Shown here one piece after another: positions 54,782 to 63,985 of a stretch of 64,000 nucleotides of DNA. Numbering within the stretch: position 1 is the stretch's first letter; every line of letters starts with the position of its first letter. The stretch comes from Mesorhizobium ventifaucium (GTDB taxonomy: Bacteria > Pseudomonadota > Alphaproteobacteria > Rhizobiales > Rhizobiaceae). The notes beneath the pieces are model-generated. The model had not been told where the DNA came from. It made no database searches and saw nothing but the letters and a program-made list of their open reading frames with translations. The stretch lies in assembly GCF_935822925.1 (NCBI RefSeq), contig NZ_CAKXZS010000003.1:310731-374730 (forward strand). The letters run 5' to 3'. The translations under genes and the position numbers were made by a program.

Positions 54782-55648
54782 GTGAAACGCTTTCTCAACC
54801 GCCTGCTGCCGAAATCCTGGCGCTCCGACATCGTCACCATTCCCGTCATCCGGCTGCATGGCACCATCATGCCCGGCGGCGGCCCGTTGCGGCCGAGCCT
54901 GTCGCTGGCGTCCACCGCCGGCCCCATCGAGAAGGCGTTTTCCTTCGACGCGCCCGCGGTCGCCATTTCGATCAATTCGCCGGGCGGCTCGCCGGTGCAG
55001 TCGCGGCTGATCTTCAGACGCATCCGCGACCTGGCGACGGAGAAGAACAAAAAGGTTCTGGTCTTCGTCGAGGACGTGGCGGCGTCGGGCGGCTACATGA
55101 TCGCGGTCGCCGGCGACGAGATCTTTGCCGATCCGTCGTCTATCGTCGGTTCGATCGGCGTTGTGTCTGCCTCGTTCGGCTTTCCCGAATTGTTGAAGAA
55201 GATCGGCGTCGAGCGCCGCGTCCACACGGCCGGCCAGAACAAGGCGGTGCTCGATCCGTTCAGGCCAGAGAAGAAGGAAGATATTGAGCGGCTGAAGGCG
55301 CTGCAGCTCGAGGTCCACGAGACCTTCATCGACCTCGTCAGGGACCGGCGCGGGCCCAATCTCAAGGACGACCCGGACCTGTTCACCGGCCTGTTCTGGA
55401 CAGGCAAGAAGGGGCTGGAACTCGGCCTTGTCGATGCGCTCGGCGATATGCGCAGCGTGCTGAGGGCCCGTTTCGGGCCAAAAACCCAGCTCAAGCTGAT
55501 CACGGCGCCGCGCGGCCTGTTCGGCCGATTCGGCTGGTTCGGCTCAAGCAGAGAGGGCTTTTCGGCGCCCGAGATCGCCGCTGCTGCCGCAAGCGGCGTG
55601 ATCGATGCGGCGGAAGAGCGCGCACTATGGGCGCGCTTCGGGCTTTGA
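54782..55648 (+). CDS. S49 (SppA-type) peptidase
   Basis: The 288-residue protein is a short SppA-like protease. VAISINSPGGSPVQS near 60-74 is the substrate-binding strand. The catalytic Ser lies in VEDVAASGGYMIAVAGDEIF near 98-117, and the catalytic Lys is probably that of HTAGQNKAVLDPF near 155. It has no obvious N-terminal transmembrane helix. GTG 54782 is preferred (GGAG six bases upstream) over TTG 54767. It would degrade leftover signal peptides or membrane protein pieces. Confidence 0.9.
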   Translation: MKRFLNRLLPKSWRSDIVTIPVIRLHGTIMPGGGPLRPSLSLASTAGPIEKAFSFDAPAVAISINSPGGSPVQSRLIFRRIRDLATEKNKKVLVFVEDVAASGGYMIAVAGDEIFADPSSIVGSIGVVSASFGFPELLKKIGVERRVHTAGQNKAVLDPFRPEKKEDIERLKALQLEVHETFIDLVRDRRGPNLKDDPDLFTGLFWTGKKGLELGLVDALGDMRSVLRARFGPKTQLKLITAPRGLFGRFGWFGSSREGFSAPEIAAAAASGVIDAAEERALWARFGL

Positions 55649-55729
55649 AAACCCGGCGAAAGCGTTTAACTTAAAAGCTTGACCGGCCCGACCGGCGCCG
55701 CAGTCGGCCTTGCGAGGGAGGAGTTTGAC

Positions 55730-55915
55730 ATGCCACAGATCATTTTCTTTATCGCAGTCGGCCTGCTCGCCTATTTCGGCTATCGCTCCTTCGTCAGGGA
55801 AGCCGAGCGCGTGACGGCCAAGATACGGCGCACCGAAAAGCAGGCTACCAACGGCACAATGGGCACGCTGGTCAGGGACCCGAAGACCGGCGAATACCGC
55901 CTGGCCAAGGACTGA
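55730..55915 (+). CDS. Small single-span membrane protein (61 aa)
   Basis: The protein has one N-terminal membrane helix (IIFFIAVGLLAYFGY, residues 4-18) and a basic cytoplasmic part with KIRRTEKQATNGTMGTLVRD, then PKTGEYRLAKD. GGGAGGAG lies before ATG 55730. The same small protein type is found beside S49 peptidase and ispE genes in related bacteria as I recall it. No function is known. Confidence 0.78.
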   Translation: MPQIIFFIAVGLLAYFGYRSFVREAERVTAKIRRTEKQATNGTMGTLVRDPKTGEYRLAKD

Positions 55916-55928
55916 CATTATCCCCTTC

Positions 55929-56843
55929 GTGACTGACACAGTGGCTTCCGGCAATAGGGTCCGGGCATTGCATGCGCATGCCAAGATAAATCTCGCGCTG
56001 CACGTCACCGGCAGGCGCGCCGACGGCTATCACACCATCGAGAGCCTGGCGGTGTTCACGCGCTTTGGCGACAGGGTCGAGGTCGAACTCGCCGACAGCG
56101 ACGGGTTCTCAGCCTCCGGCCGATACGCGTCCGCGGTCCCGCTCGACGACGGCAACCTGGTCGTGAAAGCACGCGATGCGCTGCGAAAACAGGCTGGTCC
56201 GCGGCATACGCCGCCGGTTGCAATCAGGCTCGAAAAGAACCTGCCGGTCGCATCCGGCGTCGGCGGCGGGTCGAGCGACGCGGCAACGGCGCTGCGCGGG
56301 CTGGTTGAGGCATGGAGACTGGGCCTCGACGATGCCGACCTGGCGCGGGTCGGCCTCTCGCTGGGCGCCGACGTTCCCATGTGCCTTATGGCAAAGCCGC
56401 TGATCGCGCGCGGCGTCGGTGACGAACTGTCGACCGTGCCGGGCTTTCCCGCACTCGGGCTGGTTCTCGTCAATCCTGGCACTGCCATCTCCACGGCCGA
56501 TGCGTTCAATGCGCTTTCGGATCGCGACAATGAGGGACTGCCGCCGCTGCCGCGCGACCTCCACTTCCACAGCATCCGCAACTGGCTGGAGATCACCCGC
56601 AACGATCTCGAGCCTGCCGCGCGCGCCATCCAACCGATCATCGGCAAGGCGCTGTCGGTGCTCAACAAGGCCGGAGCGGGGTTCGCGCGAATGTCCGGTT
56701 CCGGTGCGACCTGTTTTGGGCTGTTCGAGACCGGCAATGTCGCGAAGCGCGCCGCCGTCGACATCCGCAGCCGCCATCCTGGCTGGTTCGTCGCCGCGAC
56801 GCGAAGCATGACATCGGAGCCTGACGCACATGGCCAGGATTGA
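55929..56843 (+). CDS. ispE: 4-diphosphocytidyl-2-C-methyl-D-erythritol kinase
   Basis: The 304-residue GHMP kinase phosphorylates the fourth intermediate of the non-mevalonate isoprenoid pathway. Motifs are AHAKINLALHVTGRRADGYH near 16-35, the ATP loop LPVASGVGGGSSDAATALRG near 103-122 and SGSGATCFGLF near 254. The start is GTG 55929. Its end overlaps the moaB start by 14 bases, so the two genes are coupled. Confidence 0.95.
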   Translation: MTDTVASGNRVRALHAHAKINLALHVTGRRADGYHTIESLAVFTRFGDRVEVELADSDGFSASGRYASAVPLDDGNLVVKARDALRKQAGPRHTPPVAIRLEKNLPVASGVGGGSSDAATALRGLVEAWRLGLDDADLARVGLSLGADVPMCLMAKPLIARGVGDELSTVPGFPALGLVLVNPGTAISTADAFNALSDRDNEGLPPLPRDLHFHSIRNWLEITRNDLEPAARAIQPIIGKALSVLNKAGAGFARMSGSGATCFGLFETGNVAKRAAVDIRSRHPGWFVAATRSMTSEPDAHGQD

Positions 56844-57387
56844 CGAAAGCCGTTCCTTCATTCCCGTGCGCATCGCGGTGCTGACCGTTTCCGATACGCG
56901 CAACCCTGCCGACGACAAATCCGGCCAGGCGCTGGCCGACCGCATCGTAGAGGCCGGCCATATTCTCGCCGCCCGCGACATCGTCACCGACGACCGCGAG
57001 AAAATCCGCGACAAGGTTCTGGGCTGGTCGAGGGACGAAGCGATCGATGTCGTCATCACCACCGGCGGCACCGGCTTTACCGGCCGCGACGTAACGCCGG
57101 AGGCGCTGGAGCCGATCTTCGAAAAGCGCATGGACGGCTTTTCCGAAGTGTTCCACCGCATTTCCTACGACAAGATCGGCACGTCGACGATCCAGAGCCG
57201 GGCGACTGGCGGCGTCGTCAACGCGACCTTCGTCTTCGTGCTGCCCGGTTCGCCCGGCGCCTGCAAGGACGCCTGGGACGGCATTTTGAAGCCGCAACTC
57301 GACTACCGGCACATGCCCTGCAACTTCGTCGAGATCATGCCGCGCCTAGACGAGCATCTGCGGCGCGGCGGCACCAAGACAAGTTAG
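56830..57387 (+). CDS. moaB: Molybdenum cofactor biosynthesis protein MoaB
   Basis: The 185-residue protein has the MPT-binding fold: IAVLTVSDTRNPADDKSGQ near 16-34, VVITTGGTGFTGRDVTPEAL near 76-95, and the conserved VFVLPGSPGACKDAWDGI near 136-153. It adenylates molybdopterin in the MoCo pathway. It starts within the last 14 bases of ispE. No other moa genes are in the window. Confidence 0.94.
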   Translation: MARIDESRSFIPVRIAVLTVSDTRNPADDKSGQALADRIVEAGHILAARDIVTDDREKIRDKVLGWSRDEAIDVVITTGGTGFTGRDVTPEALEPIFEKRMDGFSEVFHRISYDKIGTSTIQSRATGGVVNATFVFVLPGSPGACKDAWDGILKPQLDYRHMPCNFVEIMPRLDEHLRRGGTKTS

Positions 57388-57432
57388 ACCAGTTCGCAAA
57401 AGGCTGTTTCGGGACCAGAATCAGCGCCAAAA

Positions 57433-58398
57433 TCAGCGAATAACCGGCTCGCCGTGGAACCGCCGGCGCGAGGGCGGCGATACGCCGAAGCCGACTTCCA
57501 TCATCAACCGCGGCTTGCGCGTCGGCACGGTGCCCATGTGGAAGCCGAAGGGATCCTCGACGAAGCCCGAACCCGCCTCGCCGGTCAGCGTAATCGGGCT
57601 CTGCGCGCCGTAGACATTCAGGACCTCTTCCGCGGGATGGCCGACGAGGAGCGTCAACTGGTGCTTGAGGGTGCGGCGGTTGTGGCTGCCGCGCACATAA
57701 ACATGGGGACCAGTCTCGGCATCGACCGGATTGAGATAGAAGAAGAATTTCAGCATCCGCCAATCGTCCAGATCGAAGTGGTACTTGCCAAGCGACGCCA
57801 GGTTCTTCTCGGCGTCGGAGACGGAGCTCGTCGGAAAGCTCCACCAGACGCGCGTTGTAATCAGCTTCGCCTGGCTGCCGAGATAATGGGCTGCGATGTC
57901 AAGGAGCAGCGGGTCGCGCTGCACGGTAAGCGCGGCGTTGCAGTCGAGAACCCGCTCGAAAAAGTGGCCGCTGAGCAAGGGACGGCCGAAGTGCTTTTCG
58001 GCCTTCGCATGCTTGGCCGGCAGGAACTCCAGGCGACGATTGAAATTGCCGAAGCAGGGCGTGCGCTGGGCAAAACTGGCGATCTCTTCGTGGACCGACG
58101 ACGGCAGCGCAAGCCCGGAAAAGAGGCCGTCCGAGCGGAGCGCGCTGACCACCGCATCACGATCGACGCCGGCGAACATCGTTTCCCCGGCTTTGTGGGC
58201 CGGTCGAACCGGTTTTGCACCACGCCAATGCAACCGTCGCGCCGGCATGGTGCGCGCCAGCATGAACATCGGCAGCCATGCCGGATTTTCACGAAGGTCC
58301 GACAGATAGGTCGGAATCCGCACGGCAATGCGGCGCAGCAGGCTGCCGTTTCGAGCGATCGACTCGAGGCTTGCAGCACCGGATTGGTCAGGGGTCAT
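57433..58398 (-). CDS. Phytanoyl-CoA dioxygenase-like (2-oxoglutarate/Fe) protein
   Basis: The 321-residue protein shows a double-stranded beta helix core. The Fe ligands would be His and Asp in KYHFDLDDWRMLKFFFYL near 206-223 and a distal His in EDPFGFHMGTVP near 283-294, with the 2-oxoglutarate Arg in TRKPRLMMEVGFG. TGPHVYVRGSHNRRTLKHQL near 231-250 is the PhyH-type loop. The natural substrate is unknown. ATG 58398 follows GAGGATCC. The gene is convergent with moaB. Confidence 0.75.
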   Translation of the reverse strand: MTPDQSGAASLESIARNGSLLRRIAVRIPTYLSDLRENPAWLPMFMLARTMPARRLHWRGAKPVRPAHKAGETMFAGVDRDAVVSALRSDGLFSGLALPSSVHEEIASFAQRTPCFGNFNRRLEFLPAKHAKAEKHFGRPLLSGHFFERVLDCNAALTVQRDPLLLDIAAHYLGSQAKLITTRVWWSFPTSSVSDAEKNLASLGKYHFDLDDWRMLKFFFYLNPVDAETGPHVYVRGSHNRRTLKHQLTLLVGHPAEEVLNVYGAQSPITLTGEAGSGFVEDPFGFHMGTVPTRKPRLMMEVGFGVSPPSRRRFHGEPVIR

Positions 58399-58655
58399 CA
58401 GGATCCTCAGCTATGAAGGCAGCGTCGACGAAACCTCGGCCGCTCACCGCTCCGGCGACACCCGGAACCGTCCGCCACATCAAAGGAATGGTAAGCCCGG
58501 GCCAGGTTTTGTGCAACGCACCATGAATGGATATGTCAGAATCCTTCTGGCAGGCTTGACGGAACATTAAGGCCCGTTGAGTTCGCGACAGCGTGTGATT
58601 TGGGCGAGGTGGAACGGTGAGGCCGCGCTCGGCGGAGAAGGCCGGAACGAAGCGA

Positions 58656-59483
58656 TCAAACCCCTTCGAGGATGATGATCGTCGGCCGGTCTGGCAACGT
58701 CTTCAGCGAGACCGTCAGCGATCGGCCGGAGAGGAACTCCACCGCGAAATCGTCGCCCATCCTGCCAGTGAATTCGCTGATCGGGGTCGAATGGCGATGC
58801 ATCGGCAGGATCATCGAGGAATAGAGCCGCGCGGTGATTTCGGTCATCCGGTCGAGCGACAGCGTCATGCCGCCGTCGATAGGCACCATAAGGATGTCGA
58901 GCCGGCCGATGGCGCCGTAATGCGCATCCTCCAGCCGGTGGTGCAGATGGCCGAGATGGCCGATGCAGAGTCCCGCCACTTCGAAGATGAAGATGGAATT
59001 GCCGTCCTTGCCGAGATCGCCGCCATTGCGGATATCCGTAGGCACGTTGCGGATATAGACATCGTCGACGACAAGCGCGTGACGCGCCGGACCGCCGTTC
59101 GGATTCCAGCCGCGCAGCACATATTCGATGCCGGGATCCGGACGGTCCGAATAATGGGTGCTGTGAGCCCTGTTCATGGTGACCACGCGCGGCAGCGGGT
59201 CGGCGCCGTGGACGCCGGAGAAGTCTGTGGCGATCCTGACGCCGGCGGGTGTCTCGATGACGTAGGTCGAATGGCCGGCATAGGTGATCGTAACGTCACC
59301 GTCGACGAAAGCCTGGGCCAGCCGAAACGTCTGCGCCTTTGGCGCTGTGAAGCTGGCATAGGTGGCCGACGGCAGCGCTTCAGCGATCGCAACGCATCTC
59401 GACGGCGGCGGCTGTTCCTGGGCCGAAGCGGCGAACGGCCAGAAAGCCACAGTCAGCAGAACGGCGGCGGACAGGCGGATCAA
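58656..59483 (-). CDS. Secreted MBL-fold metal-dependent hydrolase-like protein
   Basis: The 275-residue protein has a Sec signal (residues 1-21, ending ASA). The beta-lactamase-like fold follows: GHSTYVIETPAGVRIATDFSG near 70-90 and, where the metal motif His-x-His-x-Asp-His is expected, NRAHSTHYSDRPD near 103-115. GHLGHLHH near 174 and PIDGGMTL near 200 complete it. The spacing in the first motif is His-x2-His-x2-Asp, so the metal site may be altered. UlaG-type lactonases are the nearest group. The function is open. Confidence 0.78.
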   Translation of the reverse strand: MIRLSAAVLLTVAFWPFAASAQEQPPPSRCVAIAEALPSATYASFTAPKAQTFRLAQAFVDGDVTITYAGHSTYVIETPAGVRIATDFSGVHGADPLPRVVTMNRAHSTHYSDRPDPGIEYVLRGWNPNGGPARHALVVDDVYIRNVPTDIRNGGDLGKDGNSIFIFEVAGLCIGHLGHLHHRLEDAHYGAIGRLDILMVPIDGGMTLSLDRMTEITARLYSSMILPMHRHSTPISEFTGRMGDDFAVEFLSGRSLTVSLKTLPDRPTIIILEGV

Positions 59484-59677
59484 GGCTGTCTCCCGTGGCA
59501 GGATTGGCGCGCTCCTGCCACGATAGCGCTAGCAATCGTGGTGGCTATCGTCGGGACAGTCACGTTTTCGCGAGCGCCAGAGGGACTGGTCGTCTGGACC
59601 TTGTCCCGGCTTGCCGACAAATCGCGTGGAAAGGGACCCGCCACACCCCAGGCCGCCCCCGATGATATTGCCAGTGA

Positions 59678-60613
59678 TCAGGGCGTTGGACGGAAGACGC
59701 CGTTCTCGTCGCGCTTGAGCGGCGCGGCTTGCCGGGAAAGCGGCACACCAGGCGCTTCGGTGACCGAGACGCCCTGTGTCCAGTCGGCGGGTGCAATCGC
59801 GACGTAGCGCGCATATCCGCCTGACCCGCCGAGCGGCTTGGCAAAGCCGATTGTGACCAACGCACCGGCCTCTGGCACCTTGTCAAGATTTGCAACGCCT
59901 TCTGCCTGCGTGAAATCGTTGTGAAGCAGCCAATGTTCGCCTTCGAGGTTGGGCGTGGTGTCGGTGTCGAGCGGCTCGTGGCCATGAAACAGAATCTTCC
60001 GCTCCAGATGCAGGAATTTCAGTGCGTCCAAACCAACGCCTGGAAACGGTTTTTGGTTGAAGCGGGCGGCATCGGACCATTTCTTGTACCAATCCGAACG
60101 CACGAAGACGACGGAGCCTTCCGGTATGCGGCCGTACTGCTTTTCCCACGCCTCGATGTCCGCGACCTGGAGGTGATAGCCTTCGTCAGTCTGCACCTTG
60201 TCGCTGATGTCGATGACGACGAGCGGCCGCACGGCATAGGTGGCCGGCAGGTCGCTGATCGTTGCGCCGAGCGGGTTCCAGTGGGAGGGCGGATCGAGCT
60301 GCGTGCCATATTGGTCCGTCGTCAGCTCGTAGGCGCTAGCGACGAACCCATGCTTGTCGTAGGTGAACTCTTCGCCGGCCTTGACGTAGCCCTCGATATC
60401 CTTCCCGGCGACAGCCGGTTTGAACTTGGCATTGGCGAAGCCCGGCCATACAGGCTGCACCGGCTCGAAGGCATGGGTCAGATCGATGTACTTGGCCGAT
60501 TTGAGCGTGTTCTCATAAACCGACCAAAGCGACGATTCCTGCGCCACCGCGATCGTCGGCACTGACCAGGCGGCTGCCAGCAAGGCGATACGAACGAATT
60601 TAGAAACATTCAT
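59678..60613 (-). CDS. Secreted cyclase-family hydrolase (kynurenine formamidase-like)
   Basis: The 311-residue protein has a Sec signal (MNVSKFVRIALLAAAWSVPT, cleavage AVA). The cyclase/KynB fold follows: YIDLTHAFEPVQPVWPG near 41-57, the metal motif YGTQLDPPSHWNPLG near 101-115, and in the second half HGHEPLDTDTTPNLEGEHWLLH near 208-229. The usual His-x-Gly-Thr-His-x-Asp is replaced by Tyr-Gly-Thr-Gln-Leu-Asp-x2-x-His. It would hydrolyse a cyclic or amide substrate in the periplasm. ATG 60613 is the correct start; the frame upstream is not protein. Confidence 0.85.
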   Translation of the reverse strand: MNVSKFVRIALLAAAWSVPTIAVAQESSLWSVYENTLKSAKYIDLTHAFEPVQPVWPGFANAKFKPAVAGKDIEGYVKAGEEFTYDKHGFVASAYELTTDQYGTQLDPPSHWNPLGATISDLPATYAVRPLVVIDISDKVQTDEGYHLQVADIEAWEKQYGRIPEGSVVFVRSDWYKKWSDAARFNQKPFPGVGLDALKFLHLERKILFHGHEPLDTDTTPNLEGEHWLLHNDFTQAEGVANLDKVPEAGALVTIGFAKPLGGSGGYARYVAIAPADWTQGVSVTEAPGVPLSRQAAPLKRDENGVFRPTP

Positions 60614-60736
60614 CTGCAATCTCCCGAACTGTTGCCGAGTATCGCGAGTTTCCCGCAGGACGACAAGCATATGCATTCTGCCTAGGAGTGTCGCGTCAAT
60701 ACGGATTCCACGGGGGCTGCCTAAACCGCGATCGCA

Positions 60737-60970
60737 TGCAGAGCCCATCGGCACATTCAATTGCTTCAGGCACTCCGGATAAATGCACTGCGCCACGGCG
60801 AAGAAGTCATCATTTCGCGCGGCAACGATCCGATCGCGAAACTGAGCCGCATCCCCAAAACCAACGACCTGGGCTCCCTGATCGAAGAAGTCCGCGCCGC
60901 GCGGGCCAGGGCCAAGCCCGTCACGACCGAGGAGATACTGGCCTGGAAGCATGAAGGCCATCGCCACTGA
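60737..60970 (+). pseudogene. Phd/YefM-type antitoxin, 5' end doubtful
   Basis: The frame HIQLLQALRINALRHGEEVI, then ISRGNDPIAKLSRIP and the tail KPVTTEEILAWKHEGHRH is a Phd-type antitoxin of the prevent-host-death family. It has no normal ATG; the only start in frame is TTG 60761, inside the first helix. ATG 60736 leads to another frame, so a frameshift near 60750 probably broke the 5' end. The stop overlaps the toxin start (TGATG at 60968-60972), as in live toxin-antitoxin pairs. Confidence 0.6.
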
Positions 60971-61085
60971 TGGCCTTCGTCCTTGATGCGTCCGTTGCGG
61001 CCGCATGGCTACTTTGGAGGAGCACAGTGTGGCGGCTCCCGGCGAAGGACGCGACGTTCACTCGCCCGCTCACCGGCAAGAGACG
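60970..61085 (+). pseudogene. Truncated PIN-domain toxin (VapC-like)
   Basis: The first 15 residues MAFVLDASVAAAWLL are the PIN toxin opening with its first catalytic Asp. Then the frame shifts (EEHSVAA, typical of the next helix, continues from 61022 in another frame). After about 110 bases the sequence runs into the end of the glycosyltransferase gene on the other strand. The remaining PIN acidic residues are missing, so no active toxin is made. Confidence 0.7.
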
Positions 61086-61089
61086 ACCG

Positions 61090-61596
61090 TCACTTCGCCG
61101 GCGCCACCCAGATCTCGGCGTCGAGCTTCTTGGTGGCAAGGCCGCGGGCGATGGCCTCGGCGCTACGGGCGTTTTTCGACAAAGCCGCGGCCTGACGCTT
61201 GCTGATCACCAGCCCCTCGGCCAGTGCCCGGCTTCCCGAAAGCACCCGCGACAGGAACGGCACGCGGCTACCGCGCGCCCGCGAGAACCGCGCCGGCATG
61301 GTTTGCCTGGCGGTGTGGGCGACGACCTCGTCGATCCAGCCCTCGCCCAACCGCGCGCCCGGCTCCAGCAGCAAAAGCCAGTCGCCCTTGGCCTGCCTGA
61401 TGCCGGCAGCAATGCCGCCGCTCGCGACATAAAGGCAGCCGGCATGCTCGGCAACACGGTGCGTCTGGTCGGTCGAGCCGTTGTCGCAGACGATGACCTC
61501 GCGCACCACGCCCTCGACCGCGCCGCCGATCAGCGAGGCGAGCGTGCGGGCAAGTCTTTCCTCGTCATTCAGGGTCTGGATGAGAACGCTGAGCAT
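61090..61596 (-). CDS. Short glycosyltransferase family 2 protein
   Basis: The 168-residue protein has the GT-A start MLSVLIQTLNDEERLARTLA, EVIVCDNGSTDQT near 33-45 and a GGIAAGIRQAKGDWLLLLEPGA section near 60-81, where the usual Asp-x-Asp is Glu-Pro-Gly. It is shorter than most GT2 proteins and lacks their later acceptor domain. It has no membrane segments. Rhizobial genomes carry such short GT2-like proteins, role unknown. ATG 61596 is the start. Confidence 0.8.
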   Translation of the reverse strand: MLSVLIQTLNDEERLARTLASLIGGAVEGVVREVIVCDNGSTDQTHRVAEHAGCLYVASGGIAAGIRQAKGDWLLLLEPGARLGEGWIDEVVAHTARQTMPARFSRARGSRVPFLSRVLSGSRALAEGLVISKRQAAALSKNARSAEAIARGLATKKLDAEIWVAPAK

Positions 61597-61747
61597 CGTT
61601 AGCCGAATAGCGGAAAGCCGGGCGCAGCGCCAGTTTTCGCGTCGCCCCATCAAAATGTTCTTGCTTTGTTCCATGAGATGGAATAGGATTATTTTCATGA
61701 ACAGAGCGATTCGACAGCCAGCCGACAGTCCCTGGGAGAGGGCAAAG

Positions 61748-62902
61748 ATGGAACAGATCGTGCGTGCCGACATTGCTGCCTTCGGGGCTGGAAGAGCCGA
61801 GATGGCCAATGCAATGATCGAGCAGAGCGGCGTCCGTATCCGCCCGGAGCGCAATCGCGGCCGGTCCGCCGGCATCAACCCATCCGGCCGGTTCGAATCG
61901 GTCAGCAGGCATGTGTTCGACGATGGCTGGAATTCGCTTGAGGAACTGCCGCCGTTCAAGACCGAGGTGCAGGTCGAGAAGCCGCGCACCATCGTCACCC
62001 GCAACGAATCGCCCGACATTTCCTTCGACCGCTCGATCAACCCGTATCGCGGCTGCGAACATGGCTGCGTCTATTGCTTCGCGCGGCCGACGCACAGCTT
62101 CATGGGCCTGTCGCCGGGACTGGATTTCGAATCGAAGCTGTTCGCCAAGCCGGATGCGGCGCGGCTGCTCGACAAGGAATTGTCGAAGGACGGCTACCAG
62201 CCGCGCACCATTGCCATCGGCACCAACACCGATCCCTACCAGCCGATCGAGAAGCAGTACCGGATCATGCGCGAGATCCTCGAAGTGCTGGAGGCGCGCG
62301 GCCACCCGGTCGGCATCGTCACCAAATCCGCGCTGGTGACGCGCGACATCGACATTCTGTCGCGCATGGCCGAACGCGGGCTGGCCAAGGTGGCGCTGTC
62401 GGTGACAACGCTCGACCGTATGCTGGCCAGAACGATGGAGCCGCGCGCGTCGACGCCGACAAAGCGGCTGGAGGCGATCAGGCAGCTTTCGGATGCCGGT
62501 ATTCCGGCCTCGGTGATGGTCGCTCCTATCATCCCCGGGCTGACCGATCAGGAGATGGAACGCATCCTCGATTCGGCACGTGCGGCAGGAGCGCGCGAGG
62601 CCGGCTACGTCCTGCTGCGCCTGCCGCTGGAGGTCGCGCCGATCTTCAAGGATTGGCTGCTGCGCCATTATCCGGACCGCTACCGCCACGTCATGTCGCT
62701 GATCCGCTCGATGCGCGACGGCAAGGATTACGATTCGGAATGGGGCAAGCGCATGAAAGGCTCCGGCCCCTATGCCTGGCAGATCGGCCGGCGCTTCGAG
62801 ATCGCTGCCAAACGGCTTGGCCTTAACGCCGAGCGGCGGTCGCTCAGGACCGACCAATTCGTCGTCGCAGCCAAGGCAACCGAGCAACTGATGCTGCTTT
62901 GA
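61748..62902 (+). CDS. Radical SAM protein of the PA0069 (SplB-like) group
   Basis: The 384-residue protein shows [21 protein letters not shown] near 97-118, in which three Cys (x3, x2 spacing) hold a 4Fe-4S cluster. [20 protein letters not shown] near 158-177 and [15 protein letters not shown] near 187-201 follow. It belongs to the family related to spore photoproduct lyase but of unknown function (PA0069 type). ATG 61748 with GAGAGGGC upstream is preferred; ATG 61697 is in frame and possible. The gene runs on towards rnhB on the same strand. Confidence 0.88.
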   Translation: MEQIVRADIAAFGAGRAEMANAMIEQSGVRIRPERNRGRSAGINPSGRFESVSRHVFDDGWNSLEELPPFKTEVQVEKPRTIVTRNESPDISFDRSINPYRGCEHGCVYCFARPTHSFMGLSPGLDFESKLFAKPDAARLLDKELSKDGYQPRTIAIGTNTDPYQPIEKQYRIMREILEVLEARGHPVGIVTKSALVTRDIDILSRMAERGLAKVALSVTTLDRMLARTMEPRASTPTKRLEAIRQLSDAGIPASVMVAPIIPGLTDQEMERILDSARAAGAREAGYVLLRLPLEVAPIFKDWLLRHYPDRYRHVMSLIRSMRDGKDYDSEWGKRMKGSGPYAWQIGRRFEIAAKRLGLNAERRSLRTDQFVVAAKATEQLMLL

Positions 62903-63060
62903 AGACATCGTCTGCCGCCGCTGCCGGCGGCAGGCGAAAAAAAAATCCCGTCCAGCCTGTCCTGTCCCCTGGCTTGCAGACGGTGCCCTCCGGGTCCGGT
63001 GCCTCAGCCGACCCGGAGGGGCTTGCGGAGAATCGGAGCCGATGCGAACCTCGCCGCAAC

Positions 63061-63756
63061 ATGGCTCGCGCGCGTTCTGATTCTCCGCTTCTCTTCGAAA
63101 TCGTCGAGAGACCCGATTTCTCCTTCGAGACGAAGGCGATGGCCGAAGGCCTGTGGCCAGTGGCGGGAATGGACGAGGCCGGGCGCGGCCCGCTCGCCGG
63201 GCCGGTCGTCGCGGCAGCGGTAGTGCTCGATCCCGCCAACATTCCAGACGGCCTGGACGATTCCAAGCGCCTCAGCCACCTGCAGCGCGAGGCGCTGTTC
63301 CTGAAAATCCTCGGCTCCGCTCTTGCCGTGTCGATGGCCTCGGTCAGCGCGGAAGGCATCGATGGCAGCAATATTCTCAAGGCCAGCCTCGAGGCGATGC
63401 GCCGCGCCTTGGTCGGGCTCTCGGTGCAGCCAAAGCTGGCCCTGGCCGACGGCCGCGACGTGCCGCCCGGACTGCCATGCGAAGGCAGAGCGCTGATCAA
63501 GGGCGACCAGCGCTCGCAGTCGATCGCCGCCGCCTCGATCGTCGCCAAGGTGATGCGCGACCGGATGATGTGCGGCTGCGGCAACCGTCACGCGCATTAC
63601 GGTTTCGAGCTCCATATGGGCTACGCCACGGTCCGCCACCGCACGGCGATCGAGGTGCATGGACCGGTGGCGCGGCTGCACCGCGCGTCCTTCGCACCGT
63701 TCCGGCTCGGCGGCACCGAGGTGCCGGACGAAGAGAGTTTTTCCGGTCTGGATTGA
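63061..63756 (+). CDS. rnhB: Ribonuclease HII
   Basis: The 231-residue nuclease removes ribonucleotides from DNA and RNA from RNA-DNA hybrids. The active-site acidic pair is in [20 protein letters not shown] near 34-53. [14 protein letters not shown] near 65-78, the third acidic residue in LADGRDVPP, and [17 protein letters not shown] near 158-174 are all present. ATG 63061 is preferred because the open frame before it (from 62899) is low-complexity and unconserved. Confidence 0.93.
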   Translation: MARARSDSPLLFEIVERPDFSFETKAMAEGLWPVAGMDEAGRGPLAGPVVAAAVVLDPANIPDGLDDSKRLSHLQREALFLKILGSALAVSMASVSAEGIDGSNILKASLEAMRRALVGLSVQPKLALADGRDVPPGLPCEGRALIKGDQRSQSIAAASIVAKVMRDRMMCGCGNRHAHYGFELHMGYATVRHRTAIEVHGPVARLHRASFAPFRLGGTEVPDEESFSGLD

Positions 63757-63816
63757 GGCGAGCGCCGTCGATTTTCGTGCCGGGTGGTGGAGATTGGCGA
63801 AAGCGGCGATGAGCTA

Positions 63817-63985
63817 ATCTCCCCCCTTGCGGGTCCCTTGAGGGGGAGATGGCCGGCAGGCCAGAGGGGGTCGCCGCGCGTGAAGCGCCAACCTCCTCTT
63901 TCACAACGAATTGTCCGATAAGGCGTCGCGACGCCGAGGCGACCCCCTCTGTCGCCTTCGGCGACATCTCCCCCTTGCGGGCAGG
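63817..63985. repeat. Palindromic repeat element at the window end
   Basis: The element has the same block order as the one in glyS: CTCCCCCCTTGCGGG and TTGAGGGGGAGATG, then GGCAGGCCAGAGGGGG, a variable middle, and CCCCCTCTGTCGCC with GGCGACATCTCCCCC. Here it is intergenic after rnhB and longer (about 170 bases), because the middle contains extra sequence. Many copies are expected across the chromosome; it may not be complete within the window. Confidence 0.8.

Noticed and set aside
60614..61006. An upstream extension of the cyclase-family gene
   Set aside because: It covers the antitoxin gene on the other strand; the signal peptide starts at ATG 60613.
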